A stretch of DNA of 64,000 nucleotides. It comes from Acheta domesticus (lineage: Eukaryota; Arthropoda; Insecta; Orthoptera; Gryllidae). Positions 48,022-57,220 of this stretch are shown here, piece after piece (positions within the stretch are counted from its first letter, which is position 1; each line of letters opens with the position of its first letter). Location of the stretch: NCBI GenBank assembly GCA_031308135.1, contig JAHLJT010004567.1:35626792-35690791 (forward strand), given 5' to 3'. Below the pieces are notes generated by a model, which saw nothing but the letters and a program-made list of their open reading frames with translations, was not told the DNA's origin and made no database searches. The translations under genes and the position numbers were made by a program.

Positions 48022-48635
48022 CAGTGTTGGCAAAGCCGATGACACGAGCGGGAGTCCGTGGCACGAGTACCACCACGAAATCGCCCCTTCACGCAGTTCA
48101 TCACCCCGCCACAAGAGACAACGCCATCACTATTGTAAAACGGCGGGGTTACTAATAGTTTTCTTTCCCGCTGCTAGTTGCGCAGAGAAGCTCGTGGCAT
48201 GCCACGGTGCCACAGGTCATGACACTGCCATCAGTAGAAGACCATGACACCACTGACGTAGACCAGCCGTTACGGTGTCATCTAATCGGGAGCTTACACG
48301 TTACCACAGTCACGTCATTAGGGTGACGTTCAGCCTTCCGATTGGATGACACCGTAACAGCTGATTTACGTCAAATGAAGCTCTAAATCTGTGGTGGCAA
48401 GGTCTTCTACTGGTGGCAGTGGCCCACCCTGTGGCACCGTAGCATGCCACGAGCTTATCTGCGCAGCTAGCATCGGGAAAGAGAACTATTACGAGTAGTA
48501 GTATCCCCGCCGTTTTACAATAGGGATGGCGTTGTCTCTTGATGCGGTTATGATTATGAACTACGTTGAGGAGCGATTTCGTGGTGGCACTAGTGCCACG
48601 GACACCCGTTCGTGGCAACGACCTTGACAACACTG
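48022..48635. mobile_element. Palindromic non-autonomous hAT element with 8-bp TSD
   Basis: The ends are CAGTGTTGGCAA (48022) and, reverse-complemented from the right, CAGTGTTGTCAA, which are hAT-like termini. Flanking 8-mers CTCTAAAT (48014-48021) and TTCTAAAT (48636-48643) agree at 7 of 8 positions. The arms are complementary over most of their length (for example CACCACGAAATCG with CGATTTCGTGGTG, and AACGGCGGGG with CCCCGCCGTT), and a smaller palindrome (48252-48378) forms the centre. The whole 614-bp element could fold on itself. No transposase. Confidence 0.9.
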
Positions 48636-48643
48636 TTCTAAAT

Positions 48644-48905
48644 GAGTGATTGATTCGTGTTTCCGGGCGCGTCAACTACTGAGGTCATTAGTCCCGTAAG
48701 TGCAGTGCGTATTTCTCTCGGGAGGTGGCGATTATCTTTTCCCTGCTGGATGGCGAGATCTAGGGACGACCTACCGTCGACTAGCGGGGTTTTCCCCTCA
48801 ACCAAGTATCTCCCGCCCGCGGGGCACCGCCCCAACCGACACAAGCTGTAAGCTCCCGACCGGTCTCCCGACATCAGGTTGATGCATTGAGCCATCTCTC
48901 CCGGT
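48644..48905 (-). mobile_element. SINE family 1, copy F (internally deleted)
   Basis: On the minus strand a head GATGGCTCAATGCATCAAC (about 48895) is joined by deletion to the 3' half of the body. That half runs through a GATCTCGCCATCCAGC phrase and GGGACTAATGACCTC to a TCAATCACTC tail at 48644. A 10-bp target duplication is visible: TTCTAAATGA at the left (48636-48645) and CTCTAAATGA at the right (48909-48918). The head side adjoins a CpG-rich block. Confidence 0.85.
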
Positions 48906-48929
48906 CTGCTCTAAATGAATCCAAGTACA

Positions 48930-49200
48930 GTCGCCCATACAACGGACGCCCGCGCCGGGTGGCGACACAGGCGCCGCCACCCACGCAGCGCCGCGCCGCG
49001 ACGGAGCGTGTTTATCAGCGGCGGCGCGCGCAACAAGTGGCCGCTAAGAACTAAACGCGCGCTCTGCCGACGCGCCGCTTAATTAGAACGCAGCGCTTAA
49101 GTGCGCGACCGGCCGCCAGGTGGAGCCACGGAGGGCGCGCGCCTCATTGTCTCCGCGGCAATCTCCATGGAGGGGCCTTCTTAATGAAACGATGTGCGGA
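48930..49200. promoter_or_regulatory. CpG-rich segment
   Basis: GC-rich block with GCGCCGCGCCGCG and GCGGCGGCGCGCG runs, a short distance from the head of SINE-F. Candidate CpG-island-like regulatory DNA without an assigned gene. Confidence 0.35.
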
Positions 49201-49279
49201 AAAAGCTTTTTTTGCGGCACTCATGCATGGAAATTGGTAGTACTTGCGTTCACTGTTAATTGATTCGAAAGTGCTAGTG

Positions 49280-49931
49280 CAGGGTTGCACAACTGGCGGC
49301 CGCCTGCGACCCGCGGTGCCATTTCTGTGGTCACTGGGCAAAACTTCGTAAGTCAATTTTTGGCAAAATTGGGGCAAGTACTGAAACTACAAGTTAAGTA
49401 TCTACATTTTATTTTAATAATATGACCGTATTCAAATGTTTCCTCCGATAAAAAAGCGTTGGGAAATAGCGTGCAGCACAAGAAGAAGCGTTAGCTCAAT
49501 AATACTTAACCTTTATTTTCTCCCAACTAAGATTTTTGACTTAAGAACTTTTAGGTCGTGACCACAGAATTATTGTGGCACGGAAAAAAGTTATTAGTCA
49601 AAATTAAAAGTCCCTTGTATCCATGTCGGAGCAAGTGATCTGTCGGGATCAACACTCTCTTAATGAAAAAATAATTTTATATTTCAGATTTGTTCCAGTA
49701 CATTCAGAAATTCAAAATCATCCCGTGTTTTATGTTGTATATGTTACGGTCTGGTATTAAGCATGGTTCCATGCCCCCTGCCCCTTACGTTTCGGAGCAG
49801 CCGCGCACACCGCCGAAATCAACAATCCGGGGAAGTCAGGCGAGGATCGCCCGAGTAATGTAAATACGGCCCGCAACCATATTAAAGGTTTTAGCAGTGG
49901 CCCTTGAGGCCTTGCGAATTGGGCACCTCTG
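49280..49931. mobile_element. Non-autonomous hAT-type element B
   Basis: Left end CAGGGTTGCACAACTGG and right end, reverse-complemented, CAGAGGTGCCCAATTCG form imperfect terminal inverted repeats. The 8-bp flanks TGCTAGTG (49272-49279) and TGTTCGTG (49932-49939) match at 6 of 8 positions. The internal sequence matches hAT element A (GGGGAAGTCAGGC, AATATTAAAGGTTTTAG-like) without the SINE. No transposase is encoded. Confidence 0.8.
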
Positions 49932-49939
49932 TGTTCGTG

Positions 49940-51199
49940 TGCGGGACGCGTGCAGCAAAACATGCTTTGCCGTACGCGTACCGCAAAGAAGTAACGGCCG
50001 TATAAAGCAACTGAGTACTGTAAAATAAACAAAACAGCGGGGCAACGTGTATGAACATGGATGTCGTCTCTCTCAACGCAAAAGATAACAGGAATATTTG
50101 AAGGTTTAAACGAATTCCAACAAATAATTGTTATTTATGCACAAGGGACGTTATAAAGTTTTTTAATGATCGAGCGGCGACAAAATACCCAAGGGTCTTT
50201 GACCCCAGGGCCTTTTTGTCGGACGAGATCATTAGAACCAGTTAACGCCTGTGTTGCAAACTATTTTTATTTTTTACCTATTTTTATGGATTCAGACTTC
50301 CTTATTTACTAATTAACTAGAATGTTAACCCGGTTCGTTGTATTTTCATATTTCCCTCCCATAATTCCCTTTCATAATTCCCTCTCGTAATTCTTTTCAT
50401 AAGAGAACATGTAGCATCATTCAACTGTTTTTATATTTCCTTCATAACCACGATCCTTTCGATCCAGGTAACTTATGCAGTGTATATCAAGCTCCGTATC
50501 GAAGACAATAAGATTTAACGTATCAGTAAAAAATGACAAATATATATGTTACTACTACGAATGTGTACTTGGTGTACTCGGCTCCTATCGTCGTCTCGTC
50601 CGTCAACATTTATCTCGTACGCCAAATACATTTTCTGCTTTCCCGTTAAGAAAATAACTATTTTATCATGAAAAGCGCGTGCTTGATGTATTATATTGCA
50701 AAAACAATCACAGAGAAAGTGTAACTTAGCAGTATAGCAAGAATTCGGCAAAAAGTGACAAGCATGCTAACATACCTTCAACAATGGCTCTGCGACGACG
50801 AACGTGACAACACGCGTTTTGCTTATAGTGTTTAAATGTTTGTAATACACTTAGATCATTACCCAAGTGTAATAACTCTTTGTATTTTAGAATTTTAATG
50901 AAAGTTAGTATTAATAAAGTGATTTACGAATGAGTTTGAAATAGTAGTGAATTTTGCAGTGGTTTAACTGATTTTTACGAGTAAATTAAATACATTGAAA
51001 ACTATCAACATTTTCTTTTTCCAGAATTGAAAATTTCTATGAAAAGGAACGATTCAAATTCCATATCAAGTAATTGAACTTTTATAAACTCTCCTTAATC
51101 AAACTAATCTGACATCTGAGGCACTAAACCTGAGGTGCGAAAACGGCGCTATTAATTCAACGCTACAACATTCAACAAGCATCCATCAATGTTCGGCCC
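49940..51199. other. Intergenic, nothing recognised
   Basis: AT-rich with no supportable gene. A short palindromic-looking stretch GGGTCTTTGACCCCAGGGCC occurs near 50192. Confidence 0.45.
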
Positions 51200-51740
51200 A
51201 CCCTCAAATGAATCATGGCTCTCAGACCTGTGCGGCCGGCTCTCTAAGCGCGTTCTCGATCGACCATTATCAGATTCGACGAATCCGCAATAAACCCGAC
51301 CTCATCTCCACATCGCACCGCCCCGCACATGGGGGAGCTACTCATCGCTGTCCACATGGCCCCGTGTTTTTGCGTCATTAGTCCAACACGGTGGAGACAG
51401 AACGGCGGTGATTATCGCGTCGGCCATGGGGCCTCGATTGAAGGGCCTTCTCTCCGGTTTGATGGGCGCCGGCTCCATCGAGATGTCGCAGCCATATTTC
51501 TAATTGGCGGGTCATTAAATGTCCGTCGACAACCGAAGCCCACAAATTTCCAACGTTAGATTTAATTTGTAGATGCAAATGGGCCGCCGGGAACGCGATG
51601 GCCATTAAAGTAAAATTAATGCTCTGCGCACGAGCGTGTTAATACAGTCAACAGTCCATCAGTTAAATCATAGCCATTAGCGCGAGGCGGCCGCCTATTG
51701 GACTTGAAGCTTTATCAGCCGTTCGGAAGACAGCGTAGGT
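51200..51740. promoter_or_regulatory. Candidate conserved-type regulatory segment
   Basis: About 540 bp of balanced, non-repetitive sequence, unlike the AT-rich background and the CpG-rich blocks. It has dense homeodomain-type cores (CATTAG, TAATTGG, CATTAAAT, TTTAATTTG, CATTAAAG, AATTAATG, GTTAATAC) and an octamer-like GATGCAAAT near 51571. The texture resembles an arthropod developmental enhancer. This is a compositional inference; function is not shown. Confidence 0.3.
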
Positions 51741-52479
51741 GGCGTTGGTGGGAGGGGCGGTGACGTTTGCATAGTGCCGAAGTGATTGGTGGTGTGGAGA
51801 TGGCGATAGCCTAACGCTCGTGAAGCGTCATGAGCGATGCACTGTGCATTGCGAAAGTTGGTACAGAACATGCATTCAGTGATCGAAAGTTAAAAGAGTT
51901 ATCACATGCATTTCTTTTATTCTTTCACTGTTCAATACATTTTGTAAATGACAACAAAATTCGCGAGGCGAACGACCGACTTCAAACAAGTGTCTGAAAT
52001 TCTCAACTTCTTTTGTTGAGATAGCGGATAACGTGGGTAGAAGGAAATCATGGCATAGAAGTCTACATCGACAGGATTCTTTATAGTAAAGACTGTGTAT
52101 TCTGATTAAAAGTTATTGGCACTATAAATTTTGAACTACAAAATAACCAAATAAACTTTCTAATAATATACGAAGTCTAAACAAACAGAAAAATGTATCT
52201 GTTAGTTAAAACCGTCAGTATCATCATCATGATGGAGGTAATAATATATCCAAAATTGACAAACGGAAGGAGACGCAACCCCTTCAGGAATGCAATTGTT
52301 TGAAGAGATTATTTCTCTTAGCTTTGCACAGCACCAATAATTGAATAAGGTACAATAAAATGACGGTTTTCATAGGACTTTAAGAGCCGTTGAAGTTTGT
52401 GCTGGGGTAGCCGTTTCACAATATTGCTACTTGACACACTGTTAATCTTGGCAGTGGCAAGGTAAATAGTAAATTCTAG
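51741..52479. other. Intergenic, nothing recognised
   Basis: Begins with a short GC-richer patch (51741-51860) and continues AT-rich. Confidence 0.45.
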
Positions 52480-52742
52480 GGTTTATCTGAGAATTTCCAA
52501 AGCACGAGTGGTATTTAATAGGAGTATTTCCACGAATGAAATTATGTCCAACAGAGTTCCAAAATGCTCCAAATATTGAAAATAACAGAAAGCTACGTTT
52601 AATCAAAGAGGTTATGTTATAGTACATACGTAGTTTATTCGACATCGACATACCGATCGATGTATACCGCCTTCTAAGATAGATGAGTCACAGTTTATGA
52701 TTGGCCAGTAGGTAGAAGCGGGGAAAAATCGGATAGAAAAGC
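52480..52742 (+). repeat. Dispersed repeat family R3, copy 1
   Basis: Matches 63630-64000 in direct orientation. Shared phrases are GAGAATTTCCAAAGCACGAG, TGGTATTTAATAGGA, CCACGAATGAAATTA, TTATGATT(G/A)GC(C/T)AGTAG and AAAAATCGGATAGAA. Copy 1 lacks about 100 bp found in the middle of copy 2. Non-coding; class unknown. Confidence 0.85.
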
Positions 52743-53149
52743 GATCAACTTTTTGAGAAAAACCGACCTGACTAGGGCATTTTGTATGTGTACTTAAACA
52801 CTATTGTTTTTAATTTCATGAGTGGAATAGTTATTGTAATATTATGTTCTTGTCATGTTACTTAAAAAACAACGCCTTTGCTTGTCTCCTTCCTCTTAAC
52901 GTAACAACTATTTTAACGCCTGATTATCCGCCCCGACGCATTTCAAGATTGTCAATTTCACAGTCAGAGAACGTAAAAAAAGGCTCCAAAGCGGAGAGAA
53001 ATCAGAGTAACGCGCGGGCGAGAGAAGTAAGAGCCACTGCTGTTGCCGCCGCCGCGATGAAAGGCCGCAATAAATCGAGCAAGACCCAGATCCTAATCTA
53101 ATGAAAAGTGCGATTGAATTGCGCACCCGCAGAGCAAAAGTACTCGGAT
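52743..53149. other. Intergenic, nothing recognised
   Basis: Short gap; 52970-53090 is GC-richer and ends in a CCTAATCTAATGA phrase. No supportable gene. Confidence 0.45.
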
Positions 53150-53400
53150 AAACATTTTGAATCGAATCCAGGGCGCGGGGCGGGGAGGGGGAGGGCTGGG
53201 CGGGGAGGGGGGTGGCGGAGATGTGAGCGGGATGGCTGGAAGCCGCGTCTGCGCTTGGCGGGGAGCCAGGCCGCGCCGGGGGCGGGGGCGGAGCGGTCGA
53301 AACGAGGTCGGAGACAGAGAAGAAAACCGAGAGAGGGCTGACAGCGGTGGGAAGACGGCGGTGAAAGCGAAGATCCGGTGACCAGACGTACGACGAGGTA
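53150..53400. promoter_or_regulatory. G-rich, CpG-containing segment
   Basis: Runs of GGGG and GCGGGG (53175-53215) precede and overlap the first unit of the approximately 520-bp tandem repeat. It may be the 5' part of that repeat family, since a shortened GGGGTGGGCGCGGAGG remnant recurs at the start of units 2 and 3. Confidence 0.35.
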
Positions 53401-54865
53401 GGGATCGAAAGCTCGAAGCCGTGAGATGTGCGAGGTGAAGCATTGAGGAGTGCTGTATAAGTGAGGGGAAGATAAAGAAGCGAATTAGATAAAAATTAGT
53501 ACGAAAAAATGCTTGAAAGTAAGAAAAAATGTACAAAGGTGAAGAAATCAAACCGAGAAAACGAAACAATTTGGTAGTTGGGATGGAGAGTAAAGATAAA
53601 TAATAGAGTTGAAGAGGTAGGGGTTCACAGATAACTCCCAAGTATTTGGTATCTACAAGAAAAATTATTTTTTTTGTAAATACAGACTGTCCAAGTTTGG
53701 GTATACTGCTATTTTCTAAACACATTGTTGCAATTCTATGAGTACTTTTATACAGCGTTTGGATCATAATGTTTGTTTTGGGGATAAATTATTAGAATTT
53801 AAGGGGTGGGCGCGGAGGTCGGGCGGTCGAAAGGATGTCGGAGACAGAGAAGAAACCGAAAAAGGGATGACAGCGGTGGGAAGACGGCGATGAGAGCGGA
53901 GATACGGTGACCAGACGTAGAATGAAAGCTCAAAGTTCTGAGATGTTCGAGGTGATGCGTTGGGGAGTGCTGTACAAATGAGGGGACGATAAAGAAGCGA
54001 ATTAGATAAAAAGCAGTAGGAAAAATGCTCGAAGGTAAGGAAAAATGTACGAAGGTGAAGAAGTCAAACCGAGAAAACGAAACTATTTGTAAGTTGGGGT
54101 GGAGAGGAAAGGTAAATAATAGAGTTGAAGAGGTAGGGGTTCAGAGTTACCACCAAGTATTTGGTAGCAACAATAGAAATTAAGGTTTTCTGTAAATACA
54201 GACTGTCCATGTTTGGGTATACTGCTGTTTTCTAAACACATTGTTGTAATTCTATGAGTAATTTTATACAGCGTTTGGATCATAATGTTTGTTTTGGGGA
54301 TAAATGATAAGAATTTAAGGGGTGGGCGCGTAGGTGGGGAGGCCTAAAGGAGATCGGAGATAAAGAAGAAAACCGAGAGAGAGCTAACAGCTATGAGAAG
54401 ATGGCGGTGAAAGCGGAGGTCCGGTGACCAGACGTACACCAACGTTGGAATCGAAAGCTGGCAGCCGTGAGATGTGCGAGGTGAACCTTTGAGGAGTACT
54501 GTATAAATTAGGGGAGAATAAAGAAGCGAATTAGACCAAATGTAGAAAGAAAAAATACTTGAAGATAAGGAAAATGTACAAAGTGTGGAAATAAATCCTA
54601 GAGAACGAAATAATTTGTAAGTTGAGGGTGGAGAGTGATGATAAATAATACAACTGGTATGGAAGTAGGAGTAGAGGTATGGATTCAAAGATAACCTTCA
54701 TTTCTGTAGAATTTGAAAGTAGTTTTTCAAATCACGAGTGTCTCGTTTTGGGTACACACTTCCTGATGTTTTCTAAACACATTGTTGTAATTCTAGGAAT
54801 ACTTTTAAATAGCGTTTGGAACATAATGTTTCTTTTCGGGAGAAATTATAAGACCTTAATTTTGG
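53280..54865 (+). repeat. Three tandem copies of an approximately 520-bp unit
   Basis: Units start near 53280, 53803 and 54320. The landmark CACATTGTTG recurs at 53721, 54237 and 54778 (spacings of 516 and 541 bp). Other shared landmarks are GGAGACAGAGAAGAAA, GGTGACCAGACGTA, AAGAAGCGAATTAGA and GCGTTTGGA(T/A)CATAATGTTT. Units 1 and 2 are most alike; unit 3 is more diverged. Minus-strand open frames differ between units and are disrupted, so the unit is probably non-coding. Confidence 0.9.
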
Positions 54866-55079
54866 ATACAAGAAATGATGTATCTTGAAGCCTCATCGCT
54901 TTCAATTGTGAATTTCCTTGAGTTTACACAATTCCTCTGCCATTATCATTATAGGAGATATTTGATCAAAATTCAAAATGTATTAGTGACAAAGTACCAT
55001 TACAAGTTAACCGATTACAGCTGCACGATGGAGTAGTAAATTTTTACTTTCCCGTATATGTACGTATATATGGATTAAT
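54866..55079. other. Short spacer, nothing recognised
   Basis: AT-rich spacer between two repeat structures. Confidence 0.5.
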
Positions 55080-56290
55080 ATACGAAGTATAGGGAAAGTT
55101 CCGCAAGGCTGCGCGAAAAAAATGGCGAATTTTCGGCAGAAAAATTCGTTGCCGGGCAAAACAGTGGATAAATTCAGTTGCTAAATGAAGAACTAATATC
55201 GCCTAACACGTGGTATAGCCAGAATCCCTGCTTTCTGGCTCCTTGTTTCCTAAAAAACAATTCAAAGCAAAACGTCCGTCCGTCTGTCCAGTGTATGAGA
55301 ACAACACTATCGCCTAAACTATGCGTACGAATTTTTACAAATTGAAAAAAACCCTGTCTAACTGGCCTGAGTCAAATCTCTGCAATTTTAACAAACTTTC
55401 ATTAATTCTTGGGGTATGCACTTATAAATGTGGTACTCACTGTTCACTCTGAATTTTCGAAAATTGCAAAAGTTTCAATTTTATTCGGCGTCTTTCTCAA
55501 ACTACAAAACTGCAGATAGAGATTTTTCCTTCAAAAAAATTTGTTCTTCATTTCTTCCTTTAATATCATGTACATATTTTTGAAAATTTTAGTAGTTTTC
55601 GCGCAATATTGCGTGCAATATGTGCAATTTAAAAAATGCAAAAACAAGATTTTCTCAAAAACTGCTTCAAATTGTTTCTTTAAACTTTTGCTAGGGATAT
55701 TGCTAAATGTACTCTTTGAGATGACATATATATGCTATATTCTTTTGTTTTTCAAAAAATTACAAAAATGGAATTTCCTTGCCTTGTCTCTCACGTCGTT
55801 AACATTTACATTAGCAGCGATTTGTTGCCATTATTATGTTAATGAGTACATGTGTTTTAAATTATGTCAAGTAAAGTTTCTCAAAAACTCAACTTTTTCT
55901 GTGAAAACTAGCTCAAAATTTCGCATTTTCAGAAACGCTCAAACGCCATTTTCTTATAAATGGCTCCAAATTTTGTCTTCAAACTTTTGGAACGGATTGG
56001 CACTTTTTTATATGACGTAATGTTTATTTTGGGCTATTTTTTCCTTTTTTCGAAAATTACACAAATGTAATTTTTTAAATATCTCTCACACGGTTAATAT
56101 GCAAATTTCCAGCAATTCGTAAACACTATTGTGTTTATGAGTTAAAGTCCTTCAAATCACGTTGTTTGAAACTCAAACATTTTTTGTGAAAAAGAGCTTC
56201 AAATTTAGCATTTACAGTATCGCTTAAAAGCCATTTTCTTAAAAACGGCTCCAAATTTTTATAGTAATATTCTAAAATTAATATTTCCTT
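55080..56290 (+). repeat. Complex element with about 300-bp internal periodicity
   Basis: A TTTTCGAAAATT-type motif followed by CAAAAATG-like sequence recurs near 55454, 55748 and 56047 (spacings of about 294 and 299 bp). In each unit it is accompanied by phrases such as TCTCAAAAAC and GGCTCCAAATTTT. The left part (55080-55300) carries a phrase with CTGCTTTCTGGCTCC and a CGTCCGTCCGTCTGTCC motif. The 159-codon open frame at 55541-56020 is AT-biased, Phe/Lys-rich and crosses repeat units, so I do not call it a gene. Confidence 0.7.
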
Positions 56291-56889
56291 TCTACCATTA
56301 GGAAACCGAAAAATTAAGAAAATATAAAAAAAAGTACTTTCGGCGGCGATAGATGGCAGCTGGCAAGTGTATGTGGCAAGTCCGAATAGCTAGCTCGGAC
56401 CCAAGGAAATAGAAAACTAATATTGGAAAATCTGTACCATTCTGTAGCACCATTAGTTTGTAATGTAATACAATAGACAAATAGTATTAATACAAAGGCA
56501 TTTTCCTATTTATTTCAATCTATAAAACATTCGTAGTGCTTCAGTAGTTCTTGAAATTATTCAGTTTAATTACTCACAAAAATATGCAAAATACTTATTC
56601 TAATTAAACGCTTATTGTTTCTTTAATAATATTATTTCTACATTTTGACACAATTACAATAGTGATGTCCGTTGTATTTTACAGCCAGTCAGACTTTTGA
56701 ATGCATTGTATTTCAGTTGAATTCTCAGACCGGTGATAAAATGCATTCAATATATGCAGTGAATTGTGCACGAGTGATTAATTCATTAAGTAAAGTCCAA
56801 TTACGCGTCATTTATTAACACGCAAGAAAAACGAAATAATTACTGTCCGAAAAGTGGTATAAGAACGCGAGTAAAAGCAGGATGAATGG
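56291..56889. other. Intergenic, nothing recognised
   Basis: AT-rich sequence without supportable features. Confidence 0.5.
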
Positions 56890-57220
56890 AAAGGGGGAGA
56901 AATGCACTTTGGGGTGGGCAGCAGCGCAGCTGAAAAGTGCGAAGGGGACTCGCGGGATGCAAAGGCTCAGAGAGCAGGATCTTCAAGCCCCCGGGAAGGG
57001 GTGGGGGCGGAGGAGGAGAGGAGCTCTGGTCCCCCTAATGGACGGTCTGCGCGTCCGAAAACACGAGCGCGTTGGCGCCAGCGCCCGTGCTGCGCCAGCG
57101 GTCGCCCCCACCCCCCGGAGGGTTGGCGAGGGAGGGGGGGCGACGGTGTGCACACGCGCTCACCCAGCCAAGCGTCAGACGCAGGAAGCTTCACAAAAGC
57201 GGAGCGAGACCTAGACTTCT
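56890..57220. promoter_or_regulatory. GC-rich segment
   Basis: G-rich at the left (GGGGTGGGGGCGGAGGAGG) and CpG-rich at the right, flanked by AT-rich DNA. Overlapping frames in all phases look compositional. Possible regulatory island. Confidence 0.3.

Noticed and set aside
53093..53767. 224-codon minus-strand ORF
   Set aside because: It lies in the tandem repeat; the equivalent frames in units 2 and 3 are interrupted and differ.
55541..56020. 159-codon ORF
   Set aside because: AT-biased frame crossing two units of an internal repeat, with no recognisable family.
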